DNA of 64,000 bases, from NCBI GenBank assembly GCA_003327425.1, contig QOQW01000001.1, positions 124,001 to 188,000 of the forward strand, in the 5' to 3' direction. Shown here piece by piece: positions 24,658 through 32,728 of the stretch. The stretch's first letter is position 1; the number at the start of each line of letters is the position of its first letter. The stretch is from Candidatus Ozemibacter sibiricus (GTDB lineage Bacteria; Muiribacteriota; Ozemobacteria; Ozemobacterales; Ozemobacteraceae). The notes beneath the pieces were generated by a model, which was not told where the DNA came from, ran no database searches, and saw only the letters and a program-made list of their open reading frames with translations. A program made the translations under genes and the position numbers.

Positions 24658-25974
24658 TCAGAAGTCGAAGCTGGCGAACACGCCGAGGCGGCGCTGGCGG
24701 TAGTAATGCTGAAGGGTATCGCCGAACTCGCCGTGGATCCGGCCGGTCTCGAAACGGTAGCTGACATGGACCCCGGCCCCGAATCCCCGCTCGAAGACGG
24801 TCGTGGCGGTGGGAACATCCCGAAAAGAATTCAAGATATAGTTGGTTTCGATGCCCCACCACCAGCGCCCGCCGACGCCGCGTTCCCAGGAAAGAGTCAA
24901 CTGTGCGCTGCGGTAGTCGGAGGGGGCCCAGTAGACATACGGCTTCCCTTGGACATCGGTCTGCCGTTCGAAACTCGTCGAAGAGATTTTGCCATTGAGG
25001 GAAAGCAGTGGGATGCCTCGACGTTGGATGAAGTACAAGACCTCGGTTTCGAAGCGCCGGCGGGCGTTCCCATCGGTCAGATCGCCCGCGGTGATCGATT
25101 GGATGATTCGGGCCCGCTCGTGCAGATCGCCGAACAGGACGAGCGTTCCGTAATCTTCGCCCATAGCCAGGCGGGCGGTGGCGAGGTTCTCCTTGAAGGT
25201 TGTGCGTCCTGCCATGGCGGCCAGATGGAGCTGGTCGGTTCCGGTCACCCCATGGACGGTGTAGTTGTTGACCGCCTGCGAGCGGTCGGTGAACGTCTCG
25301 GGCGCGAACGTGAGGGACACCCGGGTGCGGCGCGAGAGCGCGTAATCGAAGGTCGAGGCGATGATGCGACTGTTGAGTTTCTGGCCGCTTTCCTTGTACT
25401 GCCATGTTTCAAAACGGTACCGGGCCGATAATCTGGGGTAGGTGAACGAGGGGAAATACGCCTCGACCTGGGACACGATCTCCTGCAGACCTCGGGTGTC
25501 TTCGAAGATGCGCAGGCCGACCTCCCCTGTCGAGGTGAGCTTGCTGCGGACGCGGTCGAGATCTTTGCTCAACGCCTCTGAGAGCGGGTAGAGGCGGGTC
25601 AGCCGATCGAAGATCGCCTTGGTCTGGCTGAACCGGCCCTGTTGGTAGTAGACCATGGCCAGTCCTTTGTTGGCCCGCAGATGCTCGGGCTGCATCTCGA
25701 TGGCCATCTCGAAGAAGCGCTCGGCCTCTTCCAGTTTGCCTTGCGCCAGACGCAATTCGCCAAGTTCGACCAGGGCCTCGAGCTTGGTCGGACCCTGGGT
25801 CAGACGCTCGAGGCTCATGTCCCGTTCGATGGCCTGCAGACGGCGCAGCTCGGTGCTCAGGCTGTCTCCTACCGAGGGGTCGGGAACGATCAGATCGAAA
25901 GGCTGCGCCCCGGCCGGCGAGCAGACGACCAGGAACACCAAGGCCACCGTGAAGAGGACTCTGCACCACCTCAT
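24658..25974 (-). CDS. Exported TPR protein with outer-membrane beta-barrel-like domain
   Basis: 438 aa. Signal peptide residues 1-23 (cut after CSPAGA). Residues about 60-140 contain two or three TPR-like repeats (LEALVELGELRLAQGKLEEAERFFEMAI). From about residue 150 the sequence alternates polar and aromatic residues in beta strands and ends with Phe (FASFDF), as in outer-membrane barrels of the YaiO kind. It may sit in the outer membrane and present TPRs to the periplasm. Part of the leader lies next to an AGAGG ribosome site. No operon partner: the next minus gene ends with a terminator upstream. Confidence 0.7.
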   Translation of the reverse strand: MRWCRVLFTVALVFLVVCSPAGAQPFDLIVPDPSVGDSLSTELRRLQAIERDMSLERLTQGPTKLEALVELGELRLAQGKLEEAERFFEMAIEMQPEHLRANKGLAMVYYQQGRFSQTKAIFDRLTRLYPLSEALSKDLDRVRSKLTSTGEVGLRIFEDTRGLQEIVSQVEAYFPSFTYPRLSARYRFETWQYKESGQKLNSRIIASTFDYALSRRTRVSLTFAPETFTDRSQAVNNYTVHGVTGTDQLHLAAMAGRTTFKENLATARLAMGEDYGTLVLFGDLHERARIIQSITAGDLTDGNARRRFETEVLYFIQRRGIPLLSLNGKISSTSFERQTDVQGKPYVYWAPSDYRSAQLTLSWERGVGGRWWWGIETNYILNSFRDVPTATTVFERGFGAGVHVSYRFETGRIHGEFGDTLQHYYRQRRLGVFASFDF

Positions 25975-26019
25975 CGCCCTCTATATCGGCAGGCGGCTGA
26001 CCTTTCTGAGGAGCCGAAG

Positions 26020-26051
26020 AAGCGAAAACCCCCGGGCCAGGCCCGGGGGTT
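26020..26051 (-). terminator. Intrinsic terminator of the 26085-27089 gene
   Basis: An 11-bp perfect stem (AACCCCCGGGC / GCCCGGGGGTT) with a 3-nt loop is followed on the minus strand by TTTCGCTTC. It lies 34 bp after the stop. Confidence 0.75.
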
Positions 26052-26084
26052 CTGACGGTCGGAACGGGAAAAGTGGCGCTCGGC

Positions 26085-27089
26085 CTACTTGCCTTCGTCC
26101 AATTTGGGGGCGCCTTCGGTGCCGCCCTGGGGGGCCGCTTTCATGCGGTCTTGGATCTTCTTCTGGATTTCATCGAGCTTGGCTTTGGGCACCGAGAGGG
26201 AGATCTTGGCCGCGGTATCGACGGCCTCGATCTTGATCAGGTTGAGGATTTCGGCGGCTTCGGGGGTCTGGCCGGCGATCATCTTGATCATGGCCAGGAA
26301 GCCATTGAGGGACGTCATGACGCCATCCATGTTCTTTTTGTCGTCGACTTCGCCGGTGAAGTTGAAGCTCAGATCGTTGTCGTAATTGAACGCGAGGAAG
26401 AAGGCGTTGAGGGCGGCCAGCGGAGCGGCCTGGGGGTTTTCCCGGGCCTTGTCTTTGAGGGATTGGGGAATCTGGCCGACACCCCAGAAGGAGGCGTTGA
26501 CATCGACCTTCTTGAGCAGGTTGCCGAAGGTGCCATGCGAGGTGATGGCTTTGCCCTTGCCGCCTTTGATCGCGGCGACGGATTTGAGCGCTTCGGGGCT
26601 GCCGACCACGGCGGTGGTGCCATCGAGGAAGAGGGCCATGCCTTCACTCTCTTTCTTGGCCTTGATGCAATCGAACCCTTCGAACTTGGTGATGTCGACA
26701 TCGGCGGCGGCCTTCTCGTCGCTCTTGATGGCAGCCAGGATCTTGTTGATGTCGAACGTCCCTTCGATCAGGACGCCGGCTTCCGGTTTGCCTTCCTTGG
26801 GATCGACGTTGCCCGAGGCGAAGATCACGAATTGCTGCAGATGCTGGAGGGGGTTCAGGCCGGTTTTCTGAACGAACTCATCATACATCTTCTTCTGTTC
26901 AGGGGTCTGTTTGGCCATGCCCTCTTCGACCTGCTTCTGGATCTGGGGAGATTTCAGGATCTTGCCCAGATTGATGCCGAACACGAAGTTGGAGGACTCG
27001 GGAACCAGGGGAAGAAGGTCCCCGGCGAGGGCTGCCAGCCCGGAAGCGAGCACCAGGACGAACGTCAACGCACAAATTCGTTTCAACAT
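26085..27089 (-). CDS. Exported protein of unknown function
   Basis: 334 aa. Signal peptide 1-22 (ALTFVLVLASGLAALAG). The mature protein begins with LLPLVPESSNFVFGINLGKI, like DUF3352-type proteins and many uncharacterised planctomycete secreted proteins that start with a statement of threshold-like beta strand. No catalytic motif or membrane span after the signal is visible; the C-terminus is Lys/Gly-rich. It has a strong promoter and its own terminator, so it is probably well expressed. Function unknown. Confidence 0.7.
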   Translation of the reverse strand: MLKRICALTFVLVLASGLAALAGDLLPLVPESSNFVFGINLGKILKSPQIQKQVEEGMAKQTPEQKKMYDEFVQKTGLNPLQHLQQFVIFASGNVDPKEGKPEAGVLIEGTFDINKILAAIKSDEKAAADVDITKFEGFDCIKAKKESEGMALFLDGTTAVVGSPEALKSVAAIKGGKGKAITSHGTFGNLLKKVDVNASFWGVGQIPQSLKDKARENPQAAPLAALNAFFLAFNYDNDLSFNFTGEVDDKKNMDGVMTSLNGFLAMIKMIAGQTPEAAEILNLIKIEAVDTAAKISLSVPKAKLDEIQKKIQDRMKAAPQGGTEGAPKLDEGK

Positions 27090-27149
27090 GGGTGAGCCAA
27101 GCTCCTGTCAGCGAGATGTCTGAAGTTCGTGACCTCAGCGGATGCCTGC

Positions 27150-27179
27150 ATGATATGCAGTGAAGCCCTGGAAAGTCAA
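27150..27179 (-). promoter_or_regulatory. Strong promoter of the 26085-27089 gene
   Basis: On the minus strand TTGACT (27179-27174), 18-bp spacer, TATCAT (27155-27150). The leader would be about 54 nt. It is divergent from the accB-like promoter; the 210 bp between the two promoters hold no gene I can support. Confidence 0.65.
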
Positions 27180-27391
27180 GCGAGATGAGTCAGCTCCCTG
27201 GGTAGGGGCGAGGTTCAGACCCCTTCCTCGGAAGTTGCGACCGGCCGTCTTCTGGCGGTGCCTCGATGGCTGACCAAAATTAGATGGGGACGACCTGGTT
27301 GTCATCTGTCGGGGTTGCTTCCCAGGCTGCTTGGCAGGGAGATTGGCCAGCCTCACCCCAGGGGAGGAACGCTTCGCAGGACCTGGCTGCC

Positions 27392-27420
27392 TTGAAATCC
27401 CCTATTTTCCATGGTAGGAT
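27392..27420 (+). promoter_or_regulatory. Promoter of the accB-like/accC unit
   Basis: TTGAAA (27392-27397), 17-bp spacer, TAGGAT (27415-27420). Transcription would start near 27427, about 53 nt before ATG 27480. Confidence 0.6.
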
Positions 27421-27479
27421 GCGCCCGCTGGAATGAGCCGCCTGGCCTTTCAGCCACCCCCTCCGATGGGAGAACCCCC

Positions 27480-27944
27480 ATGTCTGATGCGAAAATACTC
27501 GCCCGATTGTATGAAGCCATGGCCGAACATGGGTTCCATGAATTGGATCTGAAGGCCGGATCCTGGTCCTGCCATTTGGTGGTCGATCCCCAGGTTGTTG
27601 GCGCTCCTGCCCAAGGAGACCCTGGAGGTGAGGCGGCAGCCCCGTCCCAGGAAACTGGTGGGCCCCTGGAAGACTGGCCAGTGGAAGATGGGGTGGAGGT
27701 CATGCCCATTCGGGTCGTGGCCGAGCGGGTCGGCGTGTTCCGGTTCGGGAAACACCCCCTGGCTCCGGGGATGAAGGTCACCGCCAACCAGGTCCTGGGA
27801 ACCCTCAAAGGCATCAGCGTGCAGGACCAGGTGACGGCCCCTCGCGCAGGTACCATCCTGACCGTAGACATCAAGGACGGTGAGATCGCCGAGTTCGGCC
27901 GTCTCCTGTTCACCCTGGAACCCGCACCCGACGAGGGGAAATAA
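27480..27944 (+). CDS. Biotin-carrier-like (BCCP/BADC-like) protein lacking the biotinyl lysine
   Basis: 154 aa with an N-terminal helix like AccB (ILARLYEAMAEHGFHELDLKAGSW), a variable linker, and a C-terminal biotinyl-domain fold (about 80-150: IRVVAERVGVFRFG...LAPGMKVTANQVLGTLKGISVQDQVTAPRAGTILTV split over the usual hairpins). Aligned by AP-x-AGTI against ordinary BCCP, the EAMKM site becomes KGISV, so Ser sits where biotin is normally attached. Plant BADC proteins share that loss and dampen acetyl-CoA carboxylase. GGGAG precedes ATG 27480. It is 15 bp ahead of accC. Either a regulator of AccC or a divergent carrier. Confidence 0.7.
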   Translation: MSDAKILARLYEAMAEHGFHELDLKAGSWSCHLVVDPQVVGAPAQGDPGGEAAAPSQETGGPLEDWPVEDGVEVMPIRVVAERVGVFRFGKHPLAPGMKVTANQVLGTLKGISVQDQVTAPRAGTILTVDIKDGEIAEFGRLLFTLEPAPDEGK

Positions 27945-27959
27945 TCCGGAGGCATGGCT

Positions 27960-29414
27960 ATGTTCAAGAAGATCCTCATCGCCAATCGTGGTGAAATCGC
28001 GGTGCGGGTGATCCGTTCCTGCCGGCGGCTGGGTGTGAGCACGGTGGCGGTCTTCTCCGAAGTCGATCGCGAGGCCCTGCACGTGCAGATGGCCGACGAA
28101 GCCTACTGCATCGGGCCGGCCCGTTCCGACCTGTCCTACCTCAATATTCCCAACCTGTTGTCGCTGGCGCAGGCCACCAGGTGCGAGGCCATCCACCCCG
28201 GCTATGGCTTCCTCTCGGAGAACCGGAACTTCGCCGAGATCACCGCCAAATGCGGCTTCGTCTTCATCGGACCGCCTCCGGCCGCCATCGGTCGGATGGG
28301 GCAGAAGTCGGTGGCGCGCGATCTCATGCAGCGATCGGGCGTGCCGGTCATGCCCGGGTCGACGGGCAGCCTGGAGGACCCGGCCGAGGCGCTGAAAGTG
28401 GCGCGCGAGGTCGGATTCCCCGTGCTGATCAAGGCTTCGGCTGGGGGGGGCGGCAAAGGCATGCGCCTGGTCGAATCGGAGGCCGAGTTCGAAGCGATGT
28501 TCAACATGGCCCGGACCGAAGCCCAGGCTGCCTTCGGCGACGGGCGGGTCTATGTCGAGAAATACCTGCGGCAGCCCCGGCACATCGAGATCCAGGTGCT
28601 GGCCGACGAGCATGGCAACGTCATCGCGCTCGGGGAACGGGAATGCTCGATCCAGCGGCGGCACCAGAAGCTGGTCGAGGAGGCTCCTTCCCCGGTTCTG
28701 ACCCCCGAATTGCGCCAGCGGATGATGGAGACCGCGGTGCGCGCGGCGCGTGCCATCGAATACCGCAACGCGGGCACGATCGAATTCCTCCTTTCCCAGG
28801 ATGGTGAATTCTATTTCATGGAAATGAACACTCGATTGCAGGTCGAGCATCCGGTGACGGAAATGGTCTACGGGTATGACCTCGTCGAACAGCAACTGCG
28901 CATCGCGGCCGGCGAACCCCTGACCATCAAGCAGGAAGATGTCGTGCCGCGGGGGTGGGCCGTGGAATGCCGCATCAATGCGGAAGATGTCCGTCATGGG
29001 TTCGCCCCCTGCCCGGGCCGGATCCATGAGTATCTCCCGCCTGGTGGCCCCTGGGTGCGGGTCGATTCGGCCGCCTACACCGGCTATACGGTCAGCCCCC
29101 ACTACGACTCGATGGTGGCCAAGCTGATCGTCTGGGCGCCCGATCGTCTGGCCGCCCTCGACCGCATGGAGGCGGCGCTGCGGGAGTATGTCATCCGCGG
29201 CATCGCCACCACCATTCCTCTGCATCGGCTGATCATGAAGCATCCGGAATTCCGTTCGGGCCAGTTCTCGACGGGGTTCATCCCGCAGCATATCGATTCG
29301 CTGCTCGAACAGTTGCGGCATGAGCCCACCGAAGACGGGGAACCGGCCGCGGTGGCGACGACGACCAGGCCGGCCGGCCCCGGTGCGGAGAAGGTGCTGA
29401 CGGCGGGGGCCTGA
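27960..29414 (+). CDS. accC: Biotin carboxylase subunit of acetyl-CoA carboxylase
   Basis: 484 aa, the ATP-grasp enzyme that carboxylates biotin on its carrier. N-terminal domain motif FKKILIANRGEIAVRVIR; ATP loop KASAGGGGKGMR; GERECSIQRRHQKLVEEAPSP; catalytic EMNTRLQVEHPVTE; and RINAED in the C-terminal domain. The length exceeds the usual 450 by a Pro/Ala-rich tail of about 35 residues. ATG 27960 has GGAGG 7 nt upstream, better than ATG 27954. Carboxyltransferase genes accA and accD are not in the window. The carrier-like protein upstream lacks a biotin site, so the functional carrier must be elsewhere. Confidence 0.95.
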   Translation: MFKKILIANRGEIAVRVIRSCRRLGVSTVAVFSEVDREALHVQMADEAYCIGPARSDLSYLNIPNLLSLAQATRCEAIHPGYGFLSENRNFAEITAKCGFVFIGPPPAAIGRMGQKSVARDLMQRSGVPVMPGSTGSLEDPAEALKVAREVGFPVLIKASAGGGGKGMRLVESEAEFEAMFNMARTEAQAAFGDGRVYVEKYLRQPRHIEIQVLADEHGNVIALGERECSIQRRHQKLVEEAPSPVLTPELRQRMMETAVRAARAIEYRNAGTIEFLLSQDGEFYFMEMNTRLQVEHPVTEMVYGYDLVEQQLRIAAGEPLTIKQEDVVPRGWAVECRINAEDVRHGFAPCPGRIHEYLPPGGPWVRVDSAAYTGYTVSPHYDSMVAKLIVWAPDRLAALDRMEAALREYVIRGIATTIPLHRLIMKHPEFRSGQFSTGFIPQHIDSLLEQLRHEPTEDGEPAAVATTTRPAGPGAEKVLTAGA

Positions 29415-29421
29415 CCCCGGG

Positions 29422-30702
29422 ATGAAGCGTCCGTTTTCGGCGGCCCAGGCGGCCGGCAAGATCCTGTCGGTCAGGGATCTGACGGCCCGCATCAAGGACC
29501 TGCTCGAAGGCGATGAAGCCTTGTCAGGGGTCTGGGTGCAGGGCGAGGTCTCCAACCTGGTCAAGGCAGCTTCCGGGCACGTCTATTTCACGCTCAAAGA
29601 CGAGCACGCGGTGATCAAAGCCGCGCTGTGGGCCGGGGTCCAACGGCAGGTCAAGACCGTTCTCAAGAACGGCGATGCGGTGGCGGTCTGCGGCGACATT
29701 TCAGTCTATGCTCCGCGCGGCGAATACCAGATCATCGTGTCCGACGTTCGCCCGGCCGGCATCGGGGCTCTGTATGAAGCCTTCGAAAAGCTCAAGAAGA
29801 AGCTGGAAGCGGAAGGGCTGTTCGATCCGGCCCGCAAACTGCCGCTGCCCTTCCTGCCCAAGGGCATCGGCATCGTCACCTCGCCCAAGGGGGCCGTGAT
29901 TCGCGACATCTATCAGGTGGTCCGGCGGCGGTTCCCCAACATGCCGCTGTATCTGGTCCCGGCCAAAGTGCAGGGGGAAGGCTCGGTCGCCGAGGTGGTG
30001 GCCGGCATCCAGCTGCTCGATCAAGACCCGCGCGTCGACGTGATCATCGTGGCGCGGGGCGGCGGCAGCCTCGAAGACCTCTGGACCTTCAACGAAGAGG
30101 CGGTCTGCCGGGCCATCGCCGCCGCGGTCAAACCGGTGGTCTCGGCGATCGGGCACGAGACCGATTTCACCATCGCCGATTTCGTGGCCGATCGGCGAGC
30201 TGCCACGCCCTCCCAGGCCGGGGAGCTGGTGGTGCCGGTCAAAGACGAGCTGGTGCGCCGCATCCAGGACCGCCGATCACGTCTGCATCGGGCCATGGAG
30301 ACGGCCCTGGCCCTGTGCCGGCAGCGCCTGCGCAAAGCCGAGGCCTGCCGGTTCCTGCAGAAGCCGTCGTTGCTGATCGCCGAGCGGCGCCTGAAAGTGA
30401 TCAACCTGGCCCGCGAGGTCGAGCAACTGGCCGGGCGTCGGTTCGAGGCCTGCCGGCATGCCTATCAGGTGCTGGCGGCCCGACTGGCTGGCCTCAACCC
30501 TCGCACCTTGTTGCGGCGTGGGTTCATCATGGCCACCGATGAGACCGGGACGGTGGTCTCCTCGATCACGCGCCTGCGCCCCGGTCAGGTGCTGCGCTTG
30601 TCGTTCGTCGACGGCCGGGCCGGCGCCCGGATCGAGGAGCCCATCGAGCCGGCCCCCGCTCCGACGAGCGATGCAACTTCGCAGGAGGAACACCCGACAT
30701 GA
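29422..30702 (+). CDS. xseA: Exodeoxyribonuclease VII large subunit
   Basis: 426 aa. N-terminal OB-fold (about 12-110: LSVRDLTARIKDLLEGD...VWVQGEVSNLVKAASGHVYFTLKD) and the catalytic domain with GIGIVTSPKGAVIRDI, ARGGGSLEDLWTFN, and GHETDFTIADFVADRRAATPSQA. C-terminal helices bind XseB. The enzyme degrades single-stranded DNA. It overlaps xseB by 4 bp and follows accC by 7 bp, so the fatty-acid, repair and isoprenoid genes may share a transcript. Confidence 0.95.
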   Translation: MKRPFSAAQAAGKILSVRDLTARIKDLLEGDEALSGVWVQGEVSNLVKAASGHVYFTLKDEHAVIKAALWAGVQRQVKTVLKNGDAVAVCGDISVYAPRGEYQIIVSDVRPAGIGALYEAFEKLKKKLEAEGLFDPARKLPLPFLPKGIGIVTSPKGAVIRDIYQVVRRRFPNMPLYLVPAKVQGEGSVAEVVAGIQLLDQDPRVDVIIVARGGGSLEDLWTFNEEAVCRAIAAAVKPVVSAIGHETDFTIADFVADRRAATPSQAGELVVPVKDELVRRIQDRRSRLHRAMETALALCRQRLRKAEACRFLQKPSLLIAERRLKVINLAREVEQLAGRRFEACRHAYQVLAARLAGLNPRTLLRRGFIMATDETGTVVSSITRLRPGQVLRLSFVDGRAGARIEEPIEPAPAPTSDATSQEEHPT

Positions 30703-30992
30703 GTCCACGCTTCTCGCCCCAGGATCTCGAGGCGCTCACCGCCCTGACCCCCGCCCAGATCGAGGGAATGGGGTATGAAACGGCCATGGCCCGCCTGGAA
30801 CAGGTCGTCGAGGCCCTCGAGCAGGAGGGCACCCCCCTGCAGACCGGCCTGAAACTGTACGAAGTGGGGACCGCCCTCAGCCGCCGGTGCGCCGCTGTGC
30901 TCGATGCCACCGAAGCCCGCATGGTACAACTGCGACATGACCTCGACGGTCGACGGGAAGAGCCCTTCGATCCGGAGAAGGACGGCCGGTGA
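30699..30992 (+). CDS. xseB: Exodeoxyribonuclease VII small subunit
   Basis: 97 aa with the short helical hairpin of XseB: YETAMARLEQVVEALEQEGTPLQTGLKLYEVGTAL. An N-terminal extension of about 25 residues precedes it. It overlaps xseA by ATGA. It forms the small subunit that wraps the XseA C-terminal helix. Confidence 0.9.
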   Translation: MSPRFSPQDLEALTALTPAQIEGMGYETAMARLEQVVEALEQEGTPLQTGLKLYEVGTALSRRCAAVLDATEARMVQLRHDLDGRREEPFDPEKDGR

Positions 30993-31093
30993 CGCTGGAG
31001 GCGGTGCCGGTGCCGACGGCGGAGCGGGCCCTGCCCCGCCCGCTGCCGTTGCTGGTCGCCATGGCCGATCAGCTGCTGGCTCGCACCTCGTGA
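30989..31093 (+). CDS. Possible 34-codon coupled ORF between xseB and ispD
   Basis: A GTG-started frame that overlaps the xseB stop (GTGA at 30989-30992) and ends in TGATG at the ispD start (31091-31095). It encodes 34 residues, VTLEAVPVPTAERALPRPLP then LLVAMADQLLARTS. Both junctions have the geometry of translational coupling, and the ORF fills the gap exactly. It resembles no family. It may simply carry ribosomes from xseB to ispD, or be chance. Confidence 0.3.
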   Translation: MTLEAVPVPTAERALPRPLPLLVAMADQLLARTS

Positions 31094-31803
31094 TGACGAT
31101 GGATGCTGCGGCCCCGCGGCCGGTCGAGGGACGGCCGCCCGTCACCGGCCTGGTGGTGGCCGGCGGCCTGGGCACCCGCCTGGGCGGCCCGTTGCCCAAG
31201 CAGTTCCTGCCGCTGCGCGATCGTCCGGTGGTGCAATGGGCGCTCGAGCGCATCGCGGCCGTGGAAGCGGTGACCGAGGTGATCCTGGTCCTGCCCGCCG
31301 ACTGGCTGGCCGAGGGCGCCGCCCGTCTGGCGGGGTGGCGCCCCGACAAGCCGTTCCGGATCGTGGCGGGGGGGGCACGGCGGCAGGATTCGGTGGCGGC
31401 GGGGCTGGCGGCCATCGCCCACGAGGGCTGGGTGGCGGTCCATGATGGGGCGCGGCCCGCCCTGCCGGTCGAGGTGGCGGCGGGGGCGGTGGCCGCCGCC
31501 TGGGAGCTCGGCAACGCCGTCTGCGCGGTGCCGGCCACCGATACCCTGGTCGAGGCGCGCGAGGGCCTGGTGTGCGGCGAGGTGCCGCGGGAGCGAGTCT
31601 TCCAGGTGCAGACGCCGCAGATCTTCCCGGTAAAGGTGCTGCGTGAGGCCCTGGCCGCCGCCGCCCGCGACGGCGTCACCGGCACCGACGATGCCGGGCT
31701 GGTGCGGCGGCTGGGCATCCCGATCCATCTCGTGCCCGGGTCGCGGCGCAACCTGAAGCTGACGCGGCCCGAAGACCTGCCGCTGCTCGAAGCCCTGGTT
31801 TGA
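31093..31803 (+). CDS. ispD: 2-C-methyl-D-erythritol 4-phosphate cytidylyltransferase
   Basis: 236 aa. MEP-pathway enzyme that makes CDP-methylerythritol. CTP-binding loop GLVVAGGLGTRLGGPLPKQFLPL, then VHDGARPALP and VPATDTLVEA, RVFQVQTPQIF, and TGTDDAGLVRRLG, all expected in IspD. Start at ATG 31093 or 31099; the longer in-frame region upstream is a shadow of xseB and the small ORF. It is the first of four MEP genes in a row. Confidence 0.93.
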   Translation: MTMDAAAPRPVEGRPPVTGLVVAGGLGTRLGGPLPKQFLPLRDRPVVQWALERIAAVEAVTEVILVLPADWLAEGAARLAGWRPDKPFRIVAGGARRQDSVAAGLAAIAHEGWVAVHDGARPALPVEVAAGAVAAAWELGNAVCAVPATDTLVEAREGLVCGEVPRERVFQVQTPQIFPVKVLREALAAAARDGVTGTDDAGLVRRLGIPIHLVPGSRRNLKLTRPEDLPLLEALV

Positions 31804-31829
31804 CTTCCCGCCGATCCTGATGGTACGCT
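31800..31829 (+). promoter_or_regulatory. Internal promoter giving a probable leaderless ispE mRNA
   Basis: TTGACT (31800-31805), 18-bp spacer, TACGCT (31824-31829), then 7 nt to ATG 31837. The -35 overlaps the ispD stop codon. No Shine-Dalgarno is seen before the ATG. Confidence 0.5.
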
Positions 31830-31836
31830 GGCGAGC

Positions 31837-32718
31837 ATGAAGAAGACGTTGATCGTGCAGGCCCACGCCAAGATCAATGTCGGGTTGTGGGTCAAAGAGA
31901 AACGCCCTGACGGCTATCACGAGATCGCCAGTCTGATGCAGTCGATCTCGCTGGCCGACACCATCACCATTCGCGAGACCCGCGAAGAAGGGCTGCGGAT
32001 CGAATGTTCGCACCCCGGCGTGCCGTTGGGGCCCGACAATCTGGTGCACAAAGCCGCCCGCATCGTCCTCGAGCATTTCCGGCTCCCGGCCTGCCATGTC
32101 TTCCAGATCGAGAAGAACATCCCGGTGGCGGCCGGCCTGGCGGGGGGAAGCGCCGATGCGGCCGCGGCGATGCTCGGCCTGGTGCGCATGTATGACCAGC
32201 CCATCGCCATGCCGCAACTGATGGAACTGGGCCTGCTGGTCGGGTCCGATGTGCCGTTCGTGCTGCATGGCGGTCTGGCGCTGGCGACCGGCCGCGGCGA
32301 ACACCTGGTGTTCCACGAGCCGCCGCGGCCGCCGCTGGCGGTCGTCGTCGCCGTGCCCAAGGGGGTGCAGGTCTCGACGCGATGGGCCTATGAGAACTAC
32401 CAGCCTGGGCAGAACGAGCGGAAGGAAGAGGCCTTCCGGCAGATCCTGCCGGCCTACCGCAACCGGCAGCTGGTCAACCTGCGCCACGTGCTCTTCAACG
32501 ACCTGGAGTCGGTGACCCTGCACCGGCATCCGGAAGTGGCCGAGCTGAAAGAGCGTCTCGCGGCCGGGCGCGAGGGAGTGGTGCTGATGTCGGGGTCGGG
32601 GCCGGCGGTCTTCGGGTTGTTCCCGGATCGCCGTCTGGCGGCGCAGGCGGCGGCCAACCTCGATCCGCAGCGGTATGACGTCTTCCTCGAACATACCATC
32701 CGCGCCTCCGGCAAGTGA
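31837..32718 (+). CDS. ispE: 4-diphosphocytidyl-2-C-methyl-D-erythritol kinase
   Basis: 293-aa GHMP-family kinase, third cytosolic step after Dxr and IspD. Motif 1 is AHAKINVGLWVKEKRPDGYHE; the ATP loop is IPVAAGLAGGSADAAA; motif 3 near the C-terminus is VLMSGSGPAVFGLF. Length is normal. The gene lies 33 bp after ispD and 10 bp before dxr. Confidence 0.95.
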   Translation: MKKTLIVQAHAKINVGLWVKEKRPDGYHEIASLMQSISLADTITIRETREEGLRIECSHPGVPLGPDNLVHKAARIVLEHFRLPACHVFQIEKNIPVAAGLAGGSADAAAAMLGLVRMYDQPIAMPQLMELGLLVGSDVPFVLHGGLALATGRGEHLVFHEPPRPPLAVVVAVPKGVQVSTRWAYENYQPGQNERKEEAFRQILPAYRNRQLVNLRHVLFNDLESVTLHRHPEVAELKERLAAGREGVVLMSGSGPAVFGLFPDRRLAAQAAANLDPQRYDVFLEHTIRASGK

Positions 32719-32728
32719 TGGGGGGGCG

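Noticed and set aside
27320-27350. Sigma-54-like TTGGCAGGGAGATTGG in the accB-like upstream region
   Set aside because: The -12 GC is GG. A good sigma-70 promoter lies closer to the gene.
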